NCBI GenBank assembly: GCA_963932465.1
Contig: OZ010796.1
Location: 74,589,974-74,653,973, forward strand
Reading direction: 5' to 3'
DNA: 64,000 nucleotides
DNA from: Maratus speciosus
Taxonomy: Eukaryota; Arthropoda; Arachnida; Araneae; Salticidae
The position numbers were made by a program, and so were the translations under genes. The notes beneath the pieces were generated by a model. That model was not told the origin of the DNA, did not search any database, and saw only the letters and a list, made by a program, of their open reading frames with translations. Of this stretch, positions 23,010 through 34,233 are shown in pieces. The stretch's first letter is position 1, and each line of letters begins with the position of its first letter.

Positions 23010-23308
23010 ACAAACAGCTGGTCATTTTCTAATTAGCCTAAAATAGCTTAGACTCACTGCAATAAGCCTGAAAAGAATTAAGCTGATTGAGAAATAAGTG
23101 GTCATTTTCAATTAGCCTACTGCTCTCTATGCTATTTGCAATAAGCATGAAAAATATCAGTCTAATTGGAAAAAAAGATGATGATTCTCCAATTAGCCTA
23201 CAACATATAATAACAGGTAACTGCTTAACATGTAATTTGACTTGAAATTAATTTAATTGTACAGTAATATATTTTTCTTAGTGTCAAAACTAATTCTGAG
23301 TTTGATCA
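23010..23308. repeat. Short degenerate tandem repeat, about 80-bp unit
   Basis: GGTCATTTTCAATTAGCCTA-like blocks recur near 23022, 23100 and 23180. Confidence 0.45.
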
Positions 23309-23517
23309 CGTAAAAGTAGGGATTCACCGAATATTTGATATCTATCCGGTATTCGGCCATGCTACCGAATATTCCATTTGGCCAAATATCAAACTATTCA
23401 GTGTGCCAAATATTTGGCTTGGCCGAATAGCAAACTATTCGGTCTGCCGAATATCGAAATATTCGGCCGAACCAAATACTAAAAAAAAACTTTTAAAACA
23501 TATTTTTAAAAACCTTA

Positions 23518-25366
23518 GGGTCACCCAGGGTAAAATGAGTATAAAAAACAGCTTTTTTAATTTTAATGTTTCATAGCAGAAACATTATGAAATATAATCA
23601 TGTGTTTGTTCAATATTTTTTATATTATGTATCTTAGGTCTAAATTAAACATAATTTTTGTTTCCTTTTTGTTTTAATTTTTGTGCAAAAGACTATACCT
23701 ATTTTACCCTGGTGTATACCTATTTTACCCCGTGGTTCGGGGTAAAATGGGTATATGCTGGTTAAAGTTTAATTACATTATAAATAATGTGTAAACCATT
23801 TAAAAGTTTTGTACCTTCATCCTCTGAGTCACATATATATAAAGTGGGGCAAGAAGGGAGGGCAAAAACCCGCCACTTTCAGTTTGTTTACATTTTTTTC
23901 TTGACAAATAAAAACACTGTTATGAAACTAGTAGAAATAAGATGTAAGTATCAATAAATCCTATCCTACACCCCTTCCACCCCAAACTGCTCCCAACTTT
24001 CACTACATCAATTTACATCCATGCTCTGAATAATGTTTCTAACAGTGTTTCATTTCAAAACTTTTATTTTAATTTAATGAAGTTCAAAATCAGATAGATA
24101 TCAGCATGAATATCAGTAAGAAAAATTGAGAAATTAAGTTAACTGAAAAATATTTTTAATCAAAAGCAACTTATAAAGTTAACTAGCTACAACTGAATGA
24201 AAATTTATGTACAAAATGTATACTGGCAATGAATGGTGCAGCTTGGTTGAGATAGACTTCCTGACAATTTGGGATGCCTGCACATCAGCAATGTCGTCTT
24301 TCTCAGAGAAGTCATAAAATAATCTGGCAGATGACTTTGTTACAAACTTCACAGTGTATTCATCTTCATCAGGGATGTATCAATAATAATTTTTAAAAAA
24401 AGAGCCCCTCTGATTAAAAAAATCACAACATTGTTTTGCTCCCCTTACTGTTAAAAAACATTCTTTTTTAATAATTTGGGTAAGTGAAAGTTTTGTTTTT
24501 TGGTATACTTGATAAAATGTATTTTAAAATATATGAAATGTATCAGGCCTGTGAATTCTTGATCAGACTTCTTTACACTGAATTTTGCAAGGACCCAGTC
24601 ACCAATCATTGGATTCACTGCAGCGAGAACCTCTGATTTAACTTCCATGGGTTGCTTCGACTCTTTTTACTGTTTGTCCTCTTTTAATCCGCCCAATTTA
24701 ATAATTTAGTATAGTTAGCACATGTGTTTTAACTTAATTTATGGCCGAAAATACGGTACTTTGATTTAACGTAATTTTTGAGAAATTGTCTGTTAACAGT
24801 GATTTTTAATATTTACATTCCAACGTGTAGCACAAAAACTGATGATCGTGACTAATTTATAGCCTAATTTCATATAACAAAGAATAATTTCAGTTTTAAA
24901 CATTGGATCAATAAAAATTTGCTCTCAAAGGTCTTTCAATTTTGATCAATATTCATACATTCATATATTGACCTAAACTCGCACAAAAAAGATGGCCTAT
25001 ACCCATTTTACCCCATGTGACAAAATATGGTATAAAATTTTTGTAAGTAAATAAATTTACTCATTTTTTGAGTTTTCTATTAGAAAAATCCTTCTTCTTT
25101 AAAATCCAAACAGTTTATTTTTAAAATTCTTCCTGTATATTTTTTTGGAAAGAAGTTTATCACCCCCTAAAAACACTTTGTTCTATCTTCTGAAAAACAA
25201 AATGGCTGCCAAGACCAGTATATATATTGCTAGTTTGTTTTTACCAAATTTAAATATTGCCAGATATGTGAGCATTTCATTCATACTTTAAATTTTTCAA
25301 AAAAATTTGCCTGGTAAAATAATAAAAATAATATATAAAATATACTCATTTTACCCCGGGTCCCCC
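23518..25366 (-). mobile_element. Tigger-like element, GGGTCACCC family, with transposase remnant
   Basis: TA (23516-23517) and TA (25367-25368) flank GGGTCACCCAGGGTAAAATG and CATTTTACCCCGGGTCCCCC. Subterminal copies of CTATTTTACCCYG and CCCATTTTACCCC (about 23695-23755 and 25000-25015) repeat the TIR core. A transposase C-terminal remnant lies on the minus strand. Nested in the hAT at 23317-26170. Confidence 0.88.
24245..24650 (-). pseudogene. Remnant of a pogo/Tigger-type transposase C-terminal region
   Basis: On the minus strand, 24650-24530 reads NPMIGDWVLAKFSVKKSDQE then FTGLI. After an interruption, 24380-24245 reads DEDEYTVKFVTKSS, then FSEKDDIADVQASQIVRK. The pattern GDWVLVKF..KK...GLI ... 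EY.VKF..K......PEKDDI..V is that of the C-terminal domain of insect Tigger-like transposases, also seen decayed at 29755-29945. The catalytic DDE domain is missing. The interrupting 24380-24529 segment could be an intron or an insertion; GATACAT occurs at both of its edges. Not functional. Confidence 0.6.
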
Positions 25367-26178
25367 TATACAACTTCTATGTTTAACAACCAACTTATAA
25401 AGATATTCAGAATAATTAGAAACAGAATCATTTTTAAATAAAAGAGAATGCTTTTATATTATTTATTTTCTGTTTATTAAGTATTATTTAAGAAAATTAA
25501 CCAATCACACGGATTTTCATAGGAATTAATTATGTACAAATGCAAGTTCCTGAACATTGTCCAGTAAATAATCTGTTTCTTGCAAGATTTTAAGAACAGC
25601 ATTTACAATCTCTGAAAATGATTGCCCACTCCAGACACCGATCTAGGATGCATTTAAAAACTTCTTTGCTTAATCAAAGAGAGTAGAACAGTTATTCTTG
25701 CTAAGTTGCCACCATATAAAATTTGAATAGATTGCATTATTTATTTACTTTTACTTTAGTCTCTTCCTGACAAACAAATAATATATGATCCTGTACAATT
25801 TTTTCACATTTTCTCTTTTGATTTTAAAATGTTTGTTTTAGAATGTTTTAATTCTCAGAAGAAGCCACGAAATTTAAAATTTTATTAATTAAAAAAGTTT
25901 TACAACTATCCTCTTCTTAAATTTTTTTGCAAATATTTTTCAGCATAAAATTTACTTGAAAAAAGCTCTTGTTTACTAGAATACAAATTTCTGTTTTAAA
26001 CAATATTAAGTAAAATTGTTTTAAAATTTAAATTTTTAATGTCTTTAAACTTTTAAATATAAAGTATTCGATAAGCTGAATATTCGGTATTCGGCCTAGC
26101 AGTTACTATTTGGCTAGCCAAATATTTGGTATTCGGTTCGACTGTACGCCAAATATTTGGTGCATTCCTACGCAAAAG

Positions 26179-26540
26179 TAACTAAGAGTTTAGATAAGAA
26201 AAAAAAATTTAATATATAAACTTATTAATCCTGCTTACACTGAATTTAAGAATAAAAATAACAGGAGAATATGAGAATGATTTCAAAAACATCATATTGT
26301 ATATTTTGATGTATAACGTGTGACATAAACAAACATATTTGGAGTGAGAAGATTTATTTGATAAAATGTAACTTATCACTTTGTCATATTTTTTTTTGGC
26401 CAGTAGTAGCAGTTTTATAAGTGGCCATTTTTTTTTTAAATTTAAAAGTGCTAAGCAATACACTTGTTAAAATTTTTGTAGAATCTAGTTCTAGTAATCT
26501 AAAATTAAACACCCAAATAAATATGCTGATATTTATCATA
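26179..26540. other. AT-rich sequence, no gene seen
   Basis: Several overlapping frames on both strands, none with a domain. Confidence 0.4.
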
Positions 26541-27151
26541 CTAGGGGGCTCAGTCCCTTGCTCGCTGACGCTCGCCACTATTTGTGACAACTCTAGCCAG
26601 AATGAGTGCTATCATAAATCATTATTAAATTTACAAATATTTTTAATGTATAAAAAAGTAATGGAAAACTTTGATGAAAATGTAAATAAAAATGTATTAA
26701 AAAACCTTGGAAACAGAATTAATTTAAACCCTCAGTGAAAACACTATAAAAAATATTTTTAGTTGGGCCTCTATGCGATCCGAGCAAGCAACATATATGA
26801 CATTTACAAATATTTTTAATGTATAAAAAGTCATACAAGACTTTGTCGAAAATGTAAATAAAAATGCATTTAGGTGGTGCTGCCAATGGGTATAAAACAT
26901 TTTAACATTATGAAATTTACAAATTTTTGAAATGAAAAACAATTCATTAAAAAGTAATTGAAAATTTTGTTGAAAATATAAATAAAAATGCATTTATCAA
27001 AAGTTTGGCCCTGTGACTTGTTGATCCTCGTTGAGAAAGCCACGTGAACTGAAAATTGACGCCGTTTAAATTTAAATGGCATGTTAGTGTCAAATGGGGT
27101 CCTTCTCCTTTCATTTTGCCTATAGTATTGAAAATCCCAGTTTAAATTCAT
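26541..27151 (-). pseudogene. Helitron 3' end with decayed Pif1-type helicase
   Basis: Reading the minus strand, 27100-26995 encodes PFKFKRRQFSVHVAFSTRIN followed by KSQGQTF, which matches the conserved C-terminal helicase motif of Helitron Rep/Hel proteins (RRRQFPVRLAFAMTINKSQGQ type). Further on, 26840-26760 carries VIYVACSDRIEAQLKIF, matching the closing YVA-S-R motif. Between them a segment of about 70 bp (AAATTTACAAATATTTTTAA and relatives) has duplicated, near 26628, 26809 and 26917. The element ends in a GC-rich imperfect hairpin and GAGCCCCCTAG followed by T, the CTRR-T terminus of Helitrons; the end base is 26541. Upstream helicase and Rep domains are not in the window. Stops and frame changes show it is dead. 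Confidence 0.8.
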
Positions 27152-27478
27152 TTAAAAGTATAATAAGAAGCTATAAAAGATGGTATGTATCACACAAACT
27201 GTAAATAAAACGTTTTCGCCTGTGTCCAAATAAAATCTTGGATCAAAAAGCTGATTCGCTGAATTCCTAACGTCACTGTAAAATGGGCCAATAGCAATTG
27301 TCATTCATGCATTGCTCAAACACTTTCTGTTAAAAGAGAGATTCTGTCTGGATTTTCATTTGCTGAGTTGGTTGGGACATGTGACTGTAACTTAACCACT
27401 GAGAATAGTTGTGTGGCTGTTGCCAAATAGCAAGCTACAAATGCAGCCTTTTTTTTGGTGCTACGTAAGAGAAATATA
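27152..27478. other. Possible upstream remnant of the Helitron; no frame recognised
   Basis: Slightly richer in G/C than the surroundings. The minus-strand frame near 27316-27555 is mostly the MITE end. Confidence 0.3.
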
Positions 27479-28232
27479 CAGTAGACTCCCTCAAATCTGC
27501 ACAGCTTGGGACCAGAGTTTGTGCGAATTTGAGAATTTTGCAGATTTCTGGTCATTGATTTGTTTACATTTTTGAAACATTAATTTGATTGGTAGTTAAG
27601 CAAGGGAAATTACAATGAATGCTTACAATTAAGTGAAACATTAAAATAAGAAAAATATTAAAATAATTTAATAGTTTAAAAGTAATTAATTATTAAAATA
27701 ATTATGTAAAATAAAAATTTAGAAAAATATTAAATTATTACCAATGAAATCGATTCAATTCGATTCCAAAAGTCCTATGCTGCCATCTAGTGGTAAAGCG
27801 ATCGTAAGATCGATACGTTATTATTCGTTCTTAGCACTTTTAACTTTAGTAACTTTTTTCATTGTTATTTAGAGTCTTGAATGCTTTTCTTATACTGCTT
27901 TGTATGTTTAGAAATAAATTTGTCTATAATTTAAAAAAAAATTCCGCGAACAATAATTTAAAAATAGTGTTCCAGTTCGTGGATTTTTCCATTTCGAACC
28001 CTGGAATTTTTTATATAGATATGTTAATTTATATCAAAATCAAAAGTAATGTAAATTTATTTAGTAATAAATCAGCTGTAAAGCCAAAAGAGAATGATTA
28101 ACAAAAAAATTAGTAAAAAAACATTGTGGTAGTCGCTGATTTTGGCGCCATCTTGAATTTTGTTCCTGCAACTTAACTGTATATTTCATTGTTTACATCT
28201 GAAAAAACATGCGGATTTTAGGGAGTCTACTG
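27479..28232. mobile_element. Tigger-like MITE, subfamily B, complete copy
   Basis: CAGTAGACTCCCTCAAATC after TA (27477-27478) to TTTTAGGGAGTCTACTG before TA (28233-28234), 754 bp. It differs from subfamily A by an internal segment that includes the CTCF-like 14-mer at 27780-27793. Confidence 0.88.
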
Positions 28233-28962
28233 TATATATAGATTTCAACCCGCAAAAGTAGAATTATTGATGGAATGTAAAAAAATGTTACTAACTGCTA
28301 AGTGGCTGTAAGGTGGTTGTAGACAAACTAATTTTTAATGGCCACTTTTTCCATTTAGTGGCTGAAACTAATTTTACCCTTTATAGGGGAGACTTGATCT
28401 CTAGGTCTAAAGCAAGACAAAAAACGCAATTATGTCTCTGAAACTGGAAACATTAATAAAGTGATTCCTTATCAACAGATCCAGCAACATAATTTTCTTC
28501 AACCATTTTTATTTTTGTTGCAAGAAAAGAATCTCTGTTTTGTCACAATCAAACTTCTTTTTGAGTAAGTAGTTTGTGTTTCATATTTTTTGCTAAATAT
28601 AACTAAATTACTTAATTTTATTGATATAATATACTAATATTCCTTATTGCTCAAATGTTGTTATTTAAATCCAATACAGTTTATTTTTGATTCAGCAATT
28701 TTTTCCCCAAAACATGCACATTAGGGACACTTGACCATGTGGTATGGGGAGACTTGATCCTGGGGATCGAGTGTCCCCAAACCTAAGTTAAGCTAAATTA
28801 ATGTTAAATTTTATTAACCTGCTTCTTCTCATTGTGACATTTAGATATTATCTTTATTAGTTAGAATATGGTTGCCTTAATTTTAGAAGGTTGACAAAGA
28901 TAGAAAAGTTAATATGTGGCTGCATATGATGGTTAGCAAGCACATGGTAGAGGAATGCGCAT

Positions 28963-29945
28963 GTGAGACATACGTCTAACTTTGCAAAATCTTTACAGCA
29001 CTTCGTAAAGAATGTAAGATATTATAATCAAAACAGTAAAGTGTTAATCATAATGAATAATCATGATAACCATATAAGCAATGAGAGTTTGAATTATGCC
29101 ACAGAAAATGGAATAATTTTGTTAAAAATATCACCGCACACTTCTCAGACATTTCAGCCTCTTGATCGTGCTGTATATGGACCACTTAAAAGATATTTTA
29201 ATGTATCTGCTCAAGACTGGATGACTAATCTTCCTGCTCAAAGGACAACAAATTATCAAATTGCTGAACTGATCGAAATTGCCTATCCTAAAGCCATAGT
29301 GACAACTAACATAATAAATGGATTTAAAATCACTGGAATCACCCTTAAATAGGAATTTCTGAAGATAATTTTTTATCATCTTTTGTCTCAAATCAACCAT
29401 GAATTTTTACAAGCAGAAAAAAAACCAAACATAGTGACACCAGAAGACATACAAGCCTTCCCTAAATTTTCATTACCAAAAGCGAGAAAATCTAAAGAAA
29501 TGAAAAAATGCTCTTCAAAAATTTTGACAAGCATACCAACTAAAAGACAGAAAGAAGAAGAAATACAAGATCGTCAACTGAATAAAAAACAAACACCGGG
29601 AAAAACTCATTTCATCTGAAGAAAAAAAGTAAAAACACTAAAAATGAAAGACCCAAATCTTCAGAAAGTTATAAAAGCTGTTATAGCGTTTATGAGACCC
29701 AGATCCACTTGATGAACATTCTGATGATTCATTGAAGATCCAAAAAATTTGTCGATTGATGAAAATGAATTTGTCATTGTGCAATTTCTGGGAAAGAAGA
29801 AAATTAGACATTTTATAGGAAAAATTTAAAAGAAGATTTTATCATCTGAATGTAAAATCAATTTTCTAAGAAAACAAGGACTTAATTTCGACCAATTTAT
29901 TTATCCAGAAAATGTTGACAATAGTGTTGTGGACAATGAGGAATT
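28963..29945 (+). pseudogene. pogo/Tigger DDE transposase, inactivated
   Basis: 28963-29352 encodes a frame with SKVLIIMNNHDNHIS, ATENGIILLKISPHTSQTFQ and PLDRAVYGPLK, followed by TTNYQIAELIEIAYPKA and GFKITGI: the second half of the DDE_1 domain of pogo/Tigger transposases (family pattern LDNHxSH ... GIxLLxxPPHTSHxLQPLDvaVFGPLK). The second catalytic Asp of the usual LDNH motif is Asn here (MNNH). A stop near 29350 and a frame change lead to 29383-29619, with VTPEDIQAFPKFSLPKA and ILTSIPTKRQKEEE, the usual linker. 29755-29945 holds a third piece (EFVIVQFLGKKKIRHFIGKI, then FLRKQG, FIYPENVDNSVVDNEEL). The N-terminal HTH and first Asp were not found. At least two frame breaks make it a pseudogene, not a domesticated gene. 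Confidence 0.85.
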
Positions 29946-29997
29946 GTCAAAAAACAGCTAACTTGGTGGAATTCCTCAAACTGTAATAATTTTAATA

Positions 29998-30778
29998 CAG
30001 TAGACTCCCTCAAATCCGCACTGCTTGGGACCAGAGGTTGTGAGGATTTTAGAATTTTGCAGATTTCTGGTCATTGATTTGTTTACATTTTTGAATCATT
30101 AATTCGATTGGTAGTTAAACAATGGAAATTATAATGAATGCTCACAATAAAGTGAAACATTAAAATAAGTAAAATATAAAGATAATTTATTAGTTTAAAC
30201 ATAAGTAGTAATTATTAAAATAATTATGTAAAATAAAAATGTAGAAAAATATTAAATTATTAGCGATGAAATCGATTCAATTCGATTCCAAAAGTTCTAT
30301 GCTGCCATCCAGTGGTAAAGCGATCGTACGATCGATACGTCATTATTCATTCATAGCTCTTTTAACTTTAGTAACTTTTTCACTGTTATTTAGAGTCTTG
30401 AATGCTTTTCTTATACTGCTTTGTATGTTTAGAAATAAATTTGTCTATAATTAAAAAAAAAAAAAAAAATCCGCAAACAATAATTTGAAAATAGCATTCT
30501 GGTTCGTGGATTTTTCCATTTCGAACCCTGGAATTTTTGATATAGATATGCTAATTTATATCAAAATCAAAAGTAATGTAAATTTATTTAGTAATAAATC
30601 AGCTGTAAAAGCCAAAAGAGAATAATTAACAAAAAATTTAGTAAAAAAAAAACATTGCGGTAGTCTGATTTCGGTGCCATCTTGAATTTTATTCCTGCAA
30701 CTCAACTGTAGATTTCATTGTTTACATCTGAGAAAATATGCGGATTTTAGGCGTTCGCGGATTTAAGGAAGTCTACTG
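29998..30778. mobile_element. Tigger-like MITE, subfamily B, nested copy
   Basis: CAGTAGACTCCCTCAAATCC after TA (29996-29997) to GAAGTCTACTG before TA (30779-30780). The CTCF-like site here (CTGCCATCCAGTGG, 30302-30315) has one mismatch to the core. It is inserted just downstream of the transposase remnant. Confidence 0.9.
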
Positions 30779-31299
30779 TATTTACATTTGATTTTTCAAG
30801 CTTTGAAAATGTTTTTTTATCATTAATTGTGTTTTTCCCCTTTTTTACATGTTAGTCGATAATAAATTTGATTTCTACTACTTAATTTGAATCATTTCAA
30901 TGCAGCTGTTTCAAGGATCAAGTCTCCCTTGGCAAGGGATCAAGTCTTCCTGAACCTGGGGAGACTTATCCTTTTTTTATTTTTTGAAAAACAATTTATT
31001 TTTATTTTAAAAATGGTTTTTCAAAAATACAAAAAATACTACAAAAAGAAAGACACATGAGCCTTTAATAATAACTGGAAACATTTTTTAAAAATTTTGT
31101 TTTTTTCCAAAATAAAAATTAAAAACTGAAAAAGGGATCAAGTCTCCCCTACTGGAATATACGGTAATTTAATCATAAAGCATTTTACAAAATATGTTAC
31201 ATTATACAATTACTTATCATTCAAAAATTCTAAGTAAAATAAATAAATAAATACCTCCAATAAGTGATAAATTATATGTATAAAAAAATGCTTTTTTCC

Positions 31300-31368
31300 T
31301 CATTTCGCTCCTAGCAAATTTTCAAATCTTGGCCAAAACTGCTGAAATGTCCAGAGGAAATACGATCC
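31300..31368 (-). CDS. Possible short terminal coding exon, unidentified
   Basis: On the minus strand ATTATGTGTTTCAG precedes 22 sense codons and TGA. The peptide begins GSYFLWTFQQFWPRFE and ends NLLGAK. The composition is coding-like and the upstream AG is reasonable, but the polypyrimidine tract is weak and the exon very short. The region just upstream on this strand (31378-35480) is an old tandem repeat, so the exon could be a chance frame. Confidence 0.25.
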   Translation of the reverse strand, partial: GSYFLWTFQQFWPRFENLLGAK

Positions 31369-32133
31369 CTGAAACACATAATTAAAGAATAAAGATTAAT
31401 TAAATGTATAACATAGCATAATTAAATCTTATATTTTATCCTAGAACATACAACTGCTTAATGAATGAATTAATTCTATAAAAGTCTTAAAATAAATTTA
31501 AAACATATCCTTTTCTTAAAGTTTGTAGCTTGGAATTTTTTTAATAAAAAATAGTTTTCTTAAACTGCTGAAAAAAATATAAAGTCATATAATTAAAGAA
31601 TAAAGATTAATTAGATATATAACATAGCGTAACTATAAATTTTGTCCTAGAACAAAAAAATAAAAATATTTAATATATGGATGAATTAATTGTGTAGGGT
31701 CACCCGGGGTAATTCCTGGTCAGCAAGTTTCTGGGGTCCTGGTCACAGTCTTTTTTATGTTTTAAAAACACTTTACCAACATGAAAAAAATCACCTGAAC
31801 TATCTTCATTGGAATTTATTACTTAATTATGAGTTTATTATTTATTTATTTTGAAAAAAAAAAAATCTTTTTGAAATGGCTTGTTAAATTTCTGTAAAAT
31901 AACATTGGCCTTAGTTGTGATACATTTTTACAAAGATGTTTGTCATAACTCAAATTTTAAATATTTTTATTTTCTTTCTTTTTGGTTCAATTACCAACTA
32001 CTTTAGCTATTAAAAAATAGTCTTGAAGTTTTTTTTACTATTTTAAATAATTTACAGAAGTTGGTCAAATATTGCTCCATGTATCCGAGGTAAATCAGAG
32101 GTCACCGGAGTAATTCCTGGTCAATGTTTTTAT

Positions 32134-33250
32134 TAGGGATTGACCGAATACCGAATAGTCGATTCGGTATTCGGTGATTCGGCATGTAAACCGAATATTC
32201 GGCTTCGGCCGAATACTTTGAAGTATTCGGCCGAATAATTGCAGATAAGTATTTTCTTAGAAGTAGAAGAATTCTCTTTTACTTAGAAGTAGAATAGGCT
32301 AAATGGTGAGTTTCAATATTATGTGCATGAGTTCAAAGTTCAGCTGCACTACCAAAAACAAGTCAAAGGCCATTTTTAATTACAAAAAAACTTTTTTTTC
32401 TTTCCTAAAATAGTCTATATAGGGGTGAAATCAGAACAACTGTCTACGATATAGGAAAAAAAAGTAAGGAATATGGGCATCTTTCCATTACCATTTAATT
32501 TTAATTATTTCTACATTAGTTTTTTCAATTTAAATTTATTTAATGTGTATTCTCTTTAATATACACCTCAAATAAGTATATCAGAGTTCATCTCTGTATA
32601 TCTAAGGTTTATATTAAAGAAAATACATGCATCAAATAAGTATACTCAGCTATGCCTATCCTATAGCTTTTATAACCATTAAAATTAAAATCACTCAAAT
32701 TTATCTTCATCACCACAGTGATAAATATTAATCAAAATATAAATATGTATCAATAATTTCTCAGAAAATAGTTAAATGTACAAATTGATATAATACCTTT
32801 TGTATTTGAGAACATTCCAATTCAATATGTATATAATTAGACAATCAGTAAATCAGCTTAATGACAACATTGTTTCTTTTTATTTGAATGAACTTTTGTT
32901 TTTCTGAGAATCCTTATCCTTAATAATAGCCTGTATAGTTTAATACTTTCATTGGGTTAATTTGGATATTGACTAGTGATAAAATAATAAAAAATAAGTG
33001 ATGGGTTAATGAATTTGTGAGTTGAAAGAAGTCATTAAATTTTTTTGTGTAATTAGATTTAAGAATAAAAATGTAACTGAATTAAATTATTAAGAATTTA
33101 ATTTTAATTAAAGTTTATTAAAAAAGCTAATATATGCAAAAATGTGTATTAAAAATTTTTAAGTATTCGGTTGCCGAATACCGAATATTCGGTGTACACT
33201 ATGACCGAAGTTTCGGTATTCGGCAAAATTGCTGATTCGGTCAATCCCTA
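32134..33250. mobile_element. hAT element, TAGGGATTGACCGAAT family, complete
   Basis: Perfect TSD GTTTTTAT (32126-32133 and 33251-33258). Ends TAGGGATTGACCGAATACCG and GATTCGGTCAATCCCTA. Dense ATTCGG/CCGAAT palindromes occupy about 90 bp inside each end. Confidence 0.94.
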
Positions 33251-33758
33251 GTTTTTATCATCATTTAATTACCTTTCATTGTCATATTTAGTGATTTTAA
33301 TTGTCGCAAAACCTTTCAGAATTACCCCACTGTTCACCATATTTTAGTTAATTGTAGTTCTGAATAAAGTAGTCACCCGTGGTAATTCCTGGTCACTGAG
33401 TTTCTGAGGTAATTCTTGATCATTTTCGCTTTTGTTATAACAATTTATGAAACTGTAAAAAATCTCAAAGATACTTTGAATCCTTTGCTTTAAAATATAT
33501 GCCTTAATTATTCATTTAGTTGAAATTAAATATTAAAAAAAAAAAATTAGATTCAAAACTGCTACTCAAATTTCTGCAAAACATCGATCTTGATTTTTAC
33601 ACATTTCACAATGGATCAGTCATTTTTGAGGTTTTAATTATTTTATTTAAACTAATGACAATTCACAGTCTTTAAAAAAGATTATAAAATTTTCCTCTAC
33701 TATATTTATATTAAACACTTTTAAAAGAAGAAAACAGTAAGTGCTCAGAGAATAAGGC

Positions 33759-33887
33759 CCACTCTATGACTGAACAATTTAAGTAGAAATACTATCTCAT
33801 TGCAAAATGCCAAACTGGTACATAAAAATATACTTAATGCAATAGAGGAACCTAATTATTATGCTGTGTATTATATTAAAGGTCTGT
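33759..33887. repeat. 129-bp direct repeat, copy 1
   Basis: Identical by eye to 34105-34233, offset 346 bp, inside the 31697-34614 element. Begins CCACTCTATGACTGAAC, ends TTAAAGGTCTGT. Confidence 0.9.
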
Positions 33888-34104
33888 ATCGAAAATTTTT
33901 TGAAAAGGTAGCCGAAAACTTCAGTTGACTTTAAGCAAAATAAAATTGGTAACAAACATTCAGTTATATTTTTTATGGACCAATAAATTTGCAAGTTATT
34001 AATAAATCCACTCACAGTGGATAGTAATAAAGTAATAAATACTGCTTATAAATGTTGTAAAAATGCATAAAAAGTTTTGGCTAATTAATGATTTGTAAAA
34101 TGTA

Positions 34105-34233
34105 CCACTCTATGACTGAACAATTTAAGTAGAAATACTATCTCATTGCAAAATGCCAAACTGGTACATAAAAATATACTTAATGCAATAGAGGAACCTA
34201 ATTATTATGCTGTGTATTATATTAAAGGTCTGT
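34105..34233. repeat. 129-bp direct repeat, copy 2
   Basis: Second copy of 33759-33887 with no differences seen, so the duplication is recent relative to the element. Confidence 0.9.

Larger units (their letters stand above)
18951..23010. repeat. Old host repeat with degenerate GGTTCAGGTCGGG motifs, split by insertions
   Basis: 18951-19018, 21651-21694 and 22678-23010 share a degenerate motif (TTCAATGGAATTTTTTTTG, TTTTCAGGTTCAGGTC, TTATTTTGTTGTGT) and join smoothly when the elements at 19019-21650 and 21695-22677 are removed. Its class is unclear. Confidence 0.6.
23317..26170. mobile_element. hAT element, TAGGGATTSACCGAAT family, split by a Tigger-like element
   Basis: Left TAGGGATTCACCGAATATTT; right, inverted, TAGGAATGCACCAAATATTT. 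Flanking CGTAAAAG (23309-23316) and CGCAAAAG (26171-26178) match 7 of 8. Subterminal ATTCGG/CCGAAT palindromes are dense at both ends (23340-23480 and 26060-26150). The sister copy is 32134-33250. Confidence 0.85.
28386..31149 (+). mobile_element. pogo/Tigger element, GGGGAGACTTGATC family, with dead transposase
   Basis: TIR GGGGAGACTTGATC at 28386 and, inverted, GATCAAGTCTCCCC ending 31149; TA at 28384-28385 and 31150-31151. Extra copies of the TIR core lie inside (28747-28785 and 30914-30972), like transposase binding arrays. It carries the transposase remnant 28963-29945 and is split by a subfamily B MITE at 29998-30778. Confidence 0.88.

Noticed and set aside
28963..29352. Domesticated Tigger-derived host gene
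   Set aside because: The frame lies between element TIRs, is broken at least twice and lacks the N-terminal half; simple decay explains it.
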